This document shows, piece by piece, positions 53,718 through 61,357 of a stretch of 64,000 nucleotides of DNA. The translations under genes and the position numbers were made by a program. The notes below the pieces were generated by a model. It saw only the letters and a program-made list of their open reading frames with translations. It was not told the DNA's origin and did not search any database. The DNA is from JBAXGW01 sp037139195. Its GTDB lineage: Bacteria > Bacteroidota > Bacteroidia > Bacteroidales > JAHJDW01. The stretch spans positions 19,986 through 83,985 of the forward strand of contig JBAXGW010000010.1 in assembly GCA_037139195.1 (NCBI GenBank). The letters run 5' to 3'. Positions within the stretch are counted from its first letter, which is position 1. Each line of letters starts with the position of its first letter.

Positions 53718-54221
53718 ATGAGAAAATTAGCTTGGGTATTTTATTTTTTTTTCATAGTTATAAGTTCATGCACAGAAAGAAATAAAAAAGCAAAAGTTGT
53801 ATCAAAAGTTGATACAGCAGAAATTAATCAAACAGATTTTAAAGATTTACTTATAAAATATCCCGTTGACTCATCTGAGCTTTATACAGTTAATCATAGT
53901 GGAGTTTTTATTGGTCAGATGACTATTGAAATTTGTGATTCTATTGAGAAAGTAAATCCAGAATTTTATGAGGCATATTCAGAAGATATGAATAATTTAT
54001 CTTTGGAATTGTCGGATGTTCTAAAAAAGATGAAAATTGAAAGCTACTGGTCTGACAAACGATATGTTAAGTTTGAGAATAATATTTTAGATATGCAGAA
54101 ACTAGATATGTTAATGGCAAAGGTAATATTTTTCATAAAAGGAAGAAATCCGATAATATTCGATTTGCAAGACGTGGATAAGGAATTACTAAAAAAATAC
54201 TTCAACAAAAAAACCGCCTAG
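53718..54221 (+). CDS. Lipoprotein of unknown function
   Basis: 167 residues. Signal peptide with lipobox (FFFIVISSC, Cys at 18), a Lys-rich linker, then a helical domain (VNPEFYEAYSEDMNNLSLEL and LDMQKLDMLMAKVIFFIKGR). No family recognised. The stop codon TAG lies inside the terminator hairpin, an economical end. Confidence 0.65.
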   Translation: MRKLAWVFYFFFIVISSCTERNKKAKVVSKVDTAEINQTDFKDLLIKYPVDSSELYTVNHSGVFIGQMTIEICDSIEKVNPEFYEAYSEDMNNLSLELSDVLKKMKIESYWSDKRYVKFENNILDMQKLDMLMAKVIFFIKGRNPIIFDLQDVDKELLKKYFNKKTA

Positions 54222-54238
54222 AGTCTAAGCGGTTTTTT
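54207..54238. terminator. Bidirectional rho-independent terminator
   Basis: Stem ACCGC/GCGGT, extended inward by TAG/CTA, with A-tract on the left and T-tract on the right. Serves the lipoprotein gene on the plus strand and mutB on the minus strand. Confidence 0.85.
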
Positions 54239-54272
54239 ATGGTTTATGGTGAACGGTAAAAGGGGTATGGTT
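54238..54272. repeat. Heptad-rich intergenic repeat, copy 4
   Basis: ATGGTTTATGGTGAACGGTAA, then AAGGGGTATGG, downstream of mutB. It shares ATGGTGAACGGT with copy 2. Confidence 0.55.
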
Positions 54273-54313
54273 TTTTGACCCAGAATCTTGTTCCTTGTAA
54301 CGTTAACTTGTTT

Positions 54314-56467
54314 TTATTTTCTAGAATCTAAAAGAACTTCAAGCATTTTAATACCTGCTTCTGAAATTACTGTTCCAGGTCCGAAAACCGCAACAACTCC
54401 AGAATCGTATAAGAACTTATAATCTTGCGCTGGAATAACTCCACCTGCAATAACCATAATATCTTCTCTGCCAAGTTTCTTAAGTTCTTCAATAACTTGC
54501 GGAACTAGTGTTTTATGACCAGCAGCCAAACTCGATACTCCTAAAATATGAACATCGTTTTCAACGGCTTGTTTTGCAGATTCAGCTGGAGTTTGGAACA
54601 ATGGTCCCATATCAACGTCAAATCCCATGTCGGCATAAGCAGTAGCAACTACTTTTCCACCGCGGTCATGACCGTCTTGTCCCATTTTTGCAATCATAAT
54701 TCTTGGGCGACGACCTTCTAATTTTTCAAATTCGTCAGCCATTGCTCTTGCTTTCGCAAAACCATCATCTTGACCTACTTCCATAGAATATACTCCTGAA
54801 ATTGTTCTTACTACTGCTTTATATCTTCCAAATACATCTTCGCATGCATCAGAAATTTCGCCTAATGTAGCTCTCTTCCGAGCTGCATCAACTGCTAATT
54901 CTAACAAATTTCCAGTTTTGTTTTTACAAGCTTCAGTTATTAATACTAATGCTTTTTGAACTTCTTCATTATTTCTTTCGCCTTTAAGTTTTTGTAGGCG
55001 TTTGATTTGCGATTCGCGAACAGCAGTGTTGTCCACTTCCAATATCTCGATTGGGTCTTCTTTTTCAAGTTTAAATTTGTTAACTCCAACAATAACATCT
55101 TTTTTAGAGTCAATACGAGCTTGTTTTCTAGCTGAAGCTTCTTCAATACGCATTTTAGGAATTCCAGTTTCGATAGCTTTTGCCATTCCGCCAAGTTCTT
55201 CCACTTCTTGAATTAAAGTCCAAGCTTTATGTGCAATTTCATGAGTTAAAGCTTCCACATAATAAGAACCAGCCCATGGGTCAGCTACTTTACAAACTTG
55301 AGTTTCTTCTTGAATAAATATTTGTGTGTTACGAGCAATACGTGCCGAGAAATCTGTTGGTAATGCAATCGCTTCGTCAAGTGCATTTGTGTGTAATGAT
55401 TGCGTATGACCTAAAGCAGCAGCCATTGCCTCAACGCATGTTCGAGAAACATTGTTAAATGGATCTTGCTCAGTTAAACTCCAACCTGAAGTTTGAGAGT
55501 GCGTACGCAATGCCATTGATTTTGGATTCTTTGGATTGAATTGTTTTACGATTTTTGCCCAAAGCATACGAGCTGCACGCATTTTAGCAATTTCCATAAA
55601 GTGGTTCATTCCCACAGCCCAGAAGAAAGACAAACGAGGAGCAAAATCATCAATGTCCATTCCAGCTGCAGTTCCCGTTCTTAAATATTCCAAACCATCA
55701 GCTAATGTATATGCTAATTCAATATCTGCGGTTGCGCCTGCTTCTTGCATGTGATATCCAGAGATACTAATTGAATTAAACTTAGGCATATTCTTCGATG
55801 TAAATTGGAAGATATCTGCAATAATTCTCATTGAAGGAAGTGGAGGATAAATATACGTGTTACGCACCATGAATTCCTTCAAAATATCATTTTGAATTGT
55901 TCCGCTCAATTTTTCCATTGGAACGCCTTGTTCTTCTGCAGCTACAATGTAGAATGCAAGAACAGGAAGCACAGCTCCATTCATAGTCATAGATACCGAC
56001 ATTTTATCCAAAGGAATTTGGTCGAAAAGTATCTTCATATCTAAGATAGAATCGATAGCAACTCCAGCTTTTCCAACATCACCAACAACGCGTTCGTGGT
56101 CAGAATCGTAACCTCTATGCGTTGCAAGGTCGAACGCTACTGATAAACCTTTTTGACCGGCTGCTAAATTTCTTCTATAGAAAGCATTTGATTCTTCTGC
56201 GGTAGAAAATCCAGCATATTGACGAACAGTCCAAGGTTGCATTGCATACATTCCGCTATATGGTCCGCGAAGAAATGGAGGAAGACCTGCAGCATAGTTT
56301 AAATGCTCCATGTTTTCTAGATCTTCTGCGTTGTATGCAGGTTTAACTGGGATTTGTTCTGGTGTATTCCAACTTTTTTCAATATGGTTGGCTTTTTGCC
56401 ATTGTTCAAAAGATGTTCCTTCTTTCGAATCTTGTTTTATATTGATATTTTTAAAATTTGGTCTCAT
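54314..56467 (-). CDS. mutB: Methylmalonyl-CoA mutase, large (catalytic) subunit
   Basis: 717 residues. Interconverts succinyl-CoA and methylmalonyl-CoA with adenosylcobalamin. TIM-barrel part: GPYSGMYAMQPWTVRQYAGF, LSVAFDLATHRGYDSDH and GTIQNDILKEFMVRNTYIYP. The C-terminal B12-binding domain has GQDGHDRGGKV with the cobalt-ligating His and the downstream GG(VI)IPAQD segment. Follows mutA in one operon, but a 120-base repeat-filled gap separates them. No epimerase, MeaB or decarboxylase gene is adjacent. Confidence 0.95.
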   Translation of the reverse strand: MRPNFKNINIKQDSKEGTSFEQWQKANHIEKSWNTPEQIPVKPAYNAEDLENMEHLNYAAGLPPFLRGPYSGMYAMQPWTVRQYAGFSTAEESNAFYRRNLAAGQKGLSVAFDLATHRGYDSDHERVVGDVGKAGVAIDSILDMKILFDQIPLDKMSVSMTMNGAVLPVLAFYIVAAEEQGVPMEKLSGTIQNDILKEFMVRNTYIYPPLPSMRIIADIFQFTSKNMPKFNSISISGYHMQEAGATADIELAYTLADGLEYLRTGTAAGMDIDDFAPRLSFFWAVGMNHFMEIAKMRAARMLWAKIVKQFNPKNPKSMALRTHSQTSGWSLTEQDPFNNVSRTCVEAMAAALGHTQSLHTNALDEAIALPTDFSARIARNTQIFIQEETQVCKVADPWAGSYYVEALTHEIAHKAWTLIQEVEELGGMAKAIETGIPKMRIEEASARKQARIDSKKDVIVGVNKFKLEKEDPIEILEVDNTAVRESQIKRLQKLKGERNNEEVQKALVLITEACKNKTGNLLELAVDAARKRATLGEISDACEDVFGRYKAVVRTISGVYSMEVGQDDGFAKARAMADEFEKLEGRRPRIMIAKMGQDGHDRGGKVVATAYADMGFDVDMGPLFQTPAESAKQAVENDVHILGVSSLAAGHKTLVPQVIEELKKLGREDIMVIAGGVIPAQDYKFLYDSGVVAVFGPGTVISEAGIKMLEVLLDSRK

Positions 56468-56498
56468 AAAATTAATTTTGTTTGCTTAAAAGAAAAAA

Positions 56499-56590
56499 TG
56501 ATTGGTGATTGGTGGCTGGTGACTGGTAACTGGTAAAAGGTTCTATTGCGTTAGCACCTGTTACCAGCAACCTGTTACCTTTTACCGTTA
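56499..56590. repeat. Heptad-rich intergenic repeat, copy 5
   Basis: Between mutA and mutB. Heptads TTGGTGA, TTGGTGG, CTGGTGA, CTGGTAA, CTGGTAA lead to a spacer, then ACCTGTTACCAGCAACCTG TTACC and TTTTACCGTT, the same words inverted. CTGGTAAAAGGT and ACCTGTTACCAG pair with one mismatch. It reaches the last codons of mutA. Confidence 0.7.
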
Positions 56591-58462
56591 AATAAGTTTT
56601 GTCTGTAATGCTTTCAGTGATTCTAAAACGTTAGTTTTAACACTTATGAAATCATCAACACCAGCAGATTTCAGTTGTTCAATTAGTTCAACTGGGTTAC
56701 CTGCAACAATAACATTAGTATTTGATGCTTTTTCTTTTAATAGTTTTGCAATAGGAGCAGCTATTTCAGCATATTCTTCATCAGAACTACAAATAACTAC
56801 CACATTTGAATTTGCTTTAATTGCAGCTTCAACGCCTTCTTCAGGTGTTTTAAAACCGCTATTATCAATAACTTCGAATCCTGCACATGCATAGAAGTTA
56901 GATGCAAATGTTGCTCTAGCTTTGCGCATTGCTAAATTTCCTATTGTTAATAAGAAAACTTTAGGACAGGCTTTGCCTTCTTTAACCGATTTTTCGGTTG
57001 TTAAGCGCAATTCTTCAAATGCTTGTGCTCCTCTATATGCTTTTAAATTTTTAAATGCTTTTGCTTTGCAGTTACAAGATTTTCTATCTTCAATTTTATC
57101 AAGCATGTGCTCTAATTGATTTGGATACTGATTTGTTCCTAGTAAAACATCTCTACGATTAGCAATAGCCATATCGCGTTTACGAGCTGTTTCTTCAACT
57201 GTATTTTGAACAAAGTTTTCTTGTATTGCAGCTATATATCCGTGTCTTTCTTCAACTTCGTTGAAAATTTTCCAAGCTTGCTCAGCAATACTGTTAGTTA
57301 GGCTTTCTATATAATAGGAACCTGCAGCGGGGTCAACAATTTTATTGAAGTACGATTCTTCTTTCAATACAAATTGAGTATTTCGAGCAATTCTTCTAGA
57401 GAAAGTATCTGAAGTTTTATAGGTAGAATCGTAAGGTAAAACATTCATTGAGTCGCATCCACCAAGTGCAGCAGACATTGCTTCTGTGGTTGTTCTCAAC
57501 ATATTTACATTTGGATCGTAAACTGTTTTGTTCCATGTATTAGTTGAAGAGTGAATATACATTTTCATGCTTTCTTTTGAAGCAGGATTGTATTGCTCAA
57601 CAATTTTTGACCATAGTAAACGTGCCGCTCTTAATTTAGCAATTTCGAAGAAATAGTTTGAACTTATTCCCATCGAAAATTGTAGCATAGGCGTAATTTC
57701 ATCAATGCTTAAACCTTTACCAATAAGCTGATAAACGTATTCATTTGCAGCCGCTAAACTAAATCCAAGCTCTTGAACAATAGATGCTCCAGCATTTTGT
57801 AGGAAATTTCCGTTTATACAAAGGGCTTTGAAATTAGGAATATTATTTTTTATCGTTTTTAAAACGTGAGCCATTTCAACTGCATTGTTTTCAGCAGTTG
57901 TATACATTTCACCATGAGTTAATGCATACGTGAATGGGTCGAAATTTATAGAACCTTCTACTTTTGATTTGTCAACGCCTTTATTCCCAAGTTCTTTAAT
58001 AAAAAGATCCAAAGTTGCAGGATAAGAGCGTGATGAAGTAAAATGAATTTTTGTTGTTTCAGGATTTATGTCTTTAAGGAGATCTGCCATCTGCACAGCA
58101 GTTGTAACGTCTTTAACTCTAAATCCAATCGCATTTGCACCTCTACTGATGGCTTCAACTGCAGCTTTGTTTGCATCAACAGGGTTGTCTAAATCAATAT
58201 CTTGACGCACATCCCAGTCGTTATTATTGGTTTTGTTTCCTCTAACGAAAGGATATTCGCCTGGATTTGTTCCAATAAACGGAAGATTATCAATGTCTTC
58301 TGAAGTATAGAAAGGCTTTACATCAAATCCTTCTATAGTTTTCCAAATTAACTTCTTATCATAATCAGCGCCTTTAAGGTCCTGAATGATTTTGTCTTTC
58401 CACTGTTGGCTAGTAACGGCTGGAAATTCATTAAATAGTTTTTCGAATTTTTCCTGACTCAT
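56588..58462 (-). CDS. mutA: Methylmalonyl-CoA mutase, small subunit
   Basis: 624 residues from the ATG at 58462 (MSQEKFEKLFNEFP). Same fold as the large subunit (GTNPGEYPFVRGNKTNNNDW, RIARNTQFVLKEESYFNKIV, VDPAAGSYYIESLTNSIAEQ), but the C-terminal domain reads FLLTIGNLAMRKARATFASN and has no DxHxxG cobalamin motif, as expected for the non-catalytic partner. A TTG 51 bases upstream is in frame but lies on the -7 box. It forms the catalytic heterodimer with mutB. Confidence 0.93.
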   Translation of the reverse strand: MSQEKFEKLFNEFPAVTSQQWKDKIIQDLKGADYDKKLIWKTIEGFDVKPFYTSEDIDNLPFIGTNPGEYPFVRGNKTNNNDWDVRQDIDLDNPVDANKAAVEAISRGANAIGFRVKDVTTAVQMADLLKDINPETTKIHFTSSRSYPATLDLFIKELGNKGVDKSKVEGSINFDPFTYALTHGEMYTTAENNAVEMAHVLKTIKNNIPNFKALCINGNFLQNAGASIVQELGFSLAAANEYVYQLIGKGLSIDEITPMLQFSMGISSNYFFEIAKLRAARLLWSKIVEQYNPASKESMKMYIHSSTNTWNKTVYDPNVNMLRTTTEAMSAALGGCDSMNVLPYDSTYKTSDTFSRRIARNTQFVLKEESYFNKIVDPAAGSYYIESLTNSIAEQAWKIFNEVEERHGYIAAIQENFVQNTVEETARKRDMAIANRRDVLLGTNQYPNQLEHMLDKIEDRKSCNCKAKAFKNLKAYRGAQAFEELRLTTEKSVKEGKACPKVFLLTIGNLAMRKARATFASNFYACAGFEVIDNSGFKTPEEGVEAAIKANSNVVVICSSDEEYAEIAAPIAKLLKEKASNTNVIVAGNPVELIEQLKSAGVDDFISVKTNVLESLKALQTKLI

Positions 58463-58510
58463 TGTTTTTTTTAGTTTGAGTTTATTTCGGAATGCTTGAT
58501 TTTGAGCCGA

Positions 58511-58540
58511 CAAAATTAGAAAAATTATTAATTAAATCAA
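58511..58540 (-). promoter_or_regulatory. Promoter of mutA-mutB
   Basis: On the minus strand TTG (plus CAA at 58538-58540), 19 bases, then TAATTTTG (58511-58518). It sets the mutA start at the ATG at 58462. Confidence 0.7.
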
Positions 58541-58635
58541 GACTTTTTGTTGATTATTAAAGAGCTATAATTAAAAGGGGGAATTAGTACGATTTTAATA
58601 ATGGGATATTTGCAAAAAAGGGAGCCTATTTGTTT

Positions 58636-60417
58636 TTATATAACAGATTTTGGAACTGTAAAAAAGAAGGTGCTACCTATCCCGAATTCGCTATACAAGC
58701 CAATTTCTCCTCCATTTTTTTCTACAAATTCCTTACATAAAATCAATCCTAACCCGCTTCCTTTTTCGCCACTTGTGCCAATAGCTTTTGTGCTTGAATC
58801 TATTCTGAATAGCTTTTCAATATCATCTTTTTCAATCCCAATTCCATTATCAGTTATTGAGACTTTGATAAAATCTTCATTTTCTTCTGTAGCAACAATA
58901 ATACATCCATTCTCATTAGTGTATTTTATTGCATTATTTAGTAAATTTCTAAAAACGGTTTTAATGGTTGGTTCATCAGCAAAAACCCTAGAAACATGAT
59001 TAATTTCAGTTTTTATTTCAATCAGTTTGTTTTGTGATAAGTAGTTGTATTTTAAAACCACATCTTCAATAATAGCAGTAAAATCGAAAATTTCTGTATT
59101 TATATTTAACTGACCACTTTGTGATTTCGACCAAGTTAACAGTTCCTCTAATAATTCATAAGTTATCAAAGATGATTCATATACAATTTTGCTGTATTTT
59201 TGAATTTCATCAACATCGTATTTAGATGCATTTTTATTTAATAAGGAACTAAAGCCAATAATATGATTAAATGGGTTCTTAATATCATGAGCTATGATTG
59301 AAAAGAATTTATCTTTCATTGCATTTAGGGTTGACAACTCTTCATTTTTCTTTCGAAGCATATCATCCATTTTTTTTCGCTCAGTTACATCTCTTAAACT
59401 ACCTTCTACGCCAATATAATTATTGTTATTATCAAATAAAAGATGAGCATTTACAGATGTATAAACTATATTGCCATTTTTGCCTTTCATTTTAATTTCA
59501 TAATCCGAAACCTCTCTATTTTGCTTTAGAATAGAAACAAATCTTTCTCTATCTTCTGGATTATAATAATATTTCGCCATTTCTGTTCCTATTAATTCTT
59601 GACTGGTATAGCCTGAATATCTATAAACAGATGGACTCATCTCTATTACAATGCCATTTCTATCGGCCTGAAAAAACATATCTTGAACATTCTCAAATAT
59701 TTTACGGTATTTTTCTTCGCTTAAGGATAAAGACTCTGATAATTTCATTAAATTTTCTTTTTCCTTTTGAGATCGTTTTATCCAAGTGAATACCACAATT
59801 AAAATAACTACAAAAAGCAGGGTTATAACAATGGGCTGAATTGTAACTTGTAGCTGCTGTGCTTCCCACTCATTTGCATCCGAATCAACACAAAGTACGC
59901 TAGAAATTTTATCATCAATATCGCTTTTTATTGGAATAATAGCTGTAACCCAAGTTCCCCATCTATCAGTATAAGGCTTTGTGATAAAATTGGTGTTAGA
60001 ATAAAATGCTTTATAAAATGATTGATCAGCTTCTGAGTATTTTTGACCAGGTGGCGAATAGTCCTTCGAATTATGATTTTCAGAATCAACAAAAAAGTAG
60101 ATGCTATTATCAGCCTTTTTATTAAGCAGATATATAAATCTAATTTTTTTATACCCTTCTCTTATTTTTTTTAATTGAGCTTTTAGTTCTTTATAATAAA
60201 TAGAATTTATATCCTCGGAATTGCACTTCAATGAATCGATATTTTTTTGATTTAAAGCACGTTCAATAATTAAGGCATTAGACAAAATATCATTCGACAT
60301 TCTTTTATTCTCCAATGCATAAGCCTCCCAAGTCTTATATACACCTATAAGCAACACGATAGCTACCAGAAAATGCGAAATTATGTTAATTGTTAGACGT
60401 TTAGATAGCTTTTTCAT
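58636..60417 (-). CDS. PAS-domain sensor histidine kinase
   Basis: 593 residues. Two membrane helices (residues 12-32 and about 192-215) bracket a 160-residue periplasmic sensor domain, which suggests detection of an extracellular or periplasmic signal; the fold looks CACHE-like but this is not certain. PAS domain, residues 234-350 (YRKIFENVQDMFFQADRNGI and PAC-like GSLRDVTERKKM). HisKA with phospho-acceptor His at about residue 377 (SIIAHDIKNPFNHIIGFSSL). HATPase with N-box RNLLNNAIKYTNENG, DNGIGIE and GSGLGLILCKEF. No response regulator is adjacent, so the partner is elsewhere. Confidence 0.93.
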   Translation of the reverse strand: MKKLSKRLTINIISHFLVAIVLLIGVYKTWEAYALENKRMSNDILSNALIIERALNQKNIDSLKCNSEDINSIYYKELKAQLKKIREGYKKIRFIYLLNKKADNSIYFFVDSENHNSKDYSPPGQKYSEADQSFYKAFYSNTNFITKPYTDRWGTWVTAIIPIKSDIDDKISSVLCVDSDANEWEAQQLQVTIQPIVITLLFVVILIVVFTWIKRSQKEKENLMKLSESLSLSEEKYRKIFENVQDMFFQADRNGIVIEMSPSVYRYSGYTSQELIGTEMAKYYYNPEDRERFVSILKQNREVSDYEIKMKGKNGNIVYTSVNAHLLFDNNNNYIGVEGSLRDVTERKKMDDMLRKKNEELSTLNAMKDKFFSIIAHDIKNPFNHIIGFSSLLNKNASKYDVDEIQKYSKIVYESSLITYELLEELLTWSKSQSGQLNINTEIFDFTAIIEDVVLKYNYLSQNKLIEIKTEINHVSRVFADEPTIKTVFRNLLNNAIKYTNENGCIIVATEENEDFIKVSITDNGIGIEKDDIEKLFRIDSSTKAIGTSGEKGSGLGLILCKEFVEKNGGEIGLYSEFGIGSTFFFTVPKSVI

Positions 60418-60451
60418 TAAAATATCATGTTCATTTCAAGTATTAAGTCAG

Positions 60452-60459
60452 CAAATATA
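60452..60459 (-). promoter_or_regulatory. Promoter -7 box of the histidine kinase gene
   Basis: The minus strand reads TATATTTG, 34 bases before the ATG at 60417. Confidence 0.5.
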
Positions 60460-60552
60460 TTTCATTTGTCTTAATAAAAAAACAGTTAAGCATAATTATT
60501 TGACAAAACTATCCAAAATATTATTTCACCTATTAAACTGTAGATATTTTAT

Positions 60553-60560
60553 TATATTTG
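60553..60560 (+). promoter_or_regulatory. Promoter -7 box of the lipoprotein gene
   Basis: TATATTTG. An in-frame TTG at 60558 lies on the box, so the ATG at 60609 is the more likely start. Confidence 0.55.
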
Positions 60561-60608
60561 CTGCGTTTACTAAAAGAAATTATAAAAATATTTAAAATAT
60601 TTATTAAA

Positions 60609-61223
60609 ATGAAAAATATACTCCTAATTAATTTGGCAATTATTTTTCTTGTTACTGCATGTAAAAAAGGCGAAGAGGATCCGTTTATATCTATATTATC
60701 TAGGAAAGCCCGAATATGCAGAGAATGGAAAGTATCTGAGGCAACTCAATTTTTATCGCAACAAAATAGTTCAACAACAAACGAAATCATTTCATATACT
60801 GAAACAAGTAGTAAAGGCAAATTCTCTTTAATATTTGCAGATGGAGGTTCTGGTCAAGGCACTTATTCATGGACTTTTGCTATCAATAAAGATGGAACAT
60901 ATCGAATCATTCGTAATTATAGAATTACTTACGGTTCTTCAGATATGTCTGATGAAGAGGGAAGATGGTATTTTTTAAATAATAACAAATCAGCAGATAT
61001 TAAAGCTAAAGAAATTATTGCTTTTCAGCCTCAAAAAATAACAACATCTGATGGCATAACAACCTTAAATTCAGCCAGTCCTAAACTATACAATATTGTT
61101 GAGTTGAAAAACAAAAAAATTCATTTAATTCGCAACTACGATTACACTGAGGTAACAACTAATTATTCCACAGGGACATATAATTCGGATTTACATTTGA
61201 TTCCAGCTGAGAATGACTATTAA
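60609..61223 (+). CDS. Lipocalin-like lipoprotein
   Basis: 204 residues from the ATG at 60609. Signal peptide and lipobox (IIFLVTAC, Cys at 18). The rest is a beta-barrel-like domain (CREWKVSEATQFLSQQ, and later GRWYFLNNNKSADIKAKEII) resembling the lipocalin-like lipoproteins of Bacteroidota that open with a W-K/R-V strand. Ligand unknown. Divergent from the histidine kinase gene, which shares its upstream region. Confidence 0.7.
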   Translation: MKNILLINLAIIFLVTACKKGEEDPFISILSRKARICREWKVSEATQFLSQQNSSTTNEIISYTETSSKGKFSLIFADGGSGQGTYSWTFAINKDGTYRIIRNYRITYGSSDMSDEEGRWYFLNNNKSADIKAKEIIAFQPQKITTSDGITTLNSASPKLYNIVELKNKKIHLIRNYDYTEVTTNYSTGTYNSDLHLIPAENDY

Positions 61224-61357
61224 TAATAGGAAACAACATTTTTTTATCAATTGTCAATTATTGTAATTTGAAAAAATGATATTTTTACAAAAATATTAAT
61301 TTTTTTTTATATTTTTACCCAAACAAATTACACCCTTATAAATAAAAACACCACATT

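Noticed and set aside
58463..58600. Cobalamin riboswitch upstream of mutA
   Set aside because: Only about 100 bases of AT-rich leader are present with an ordinary promoter; no B12-box-like or multi-stem structure was seen.
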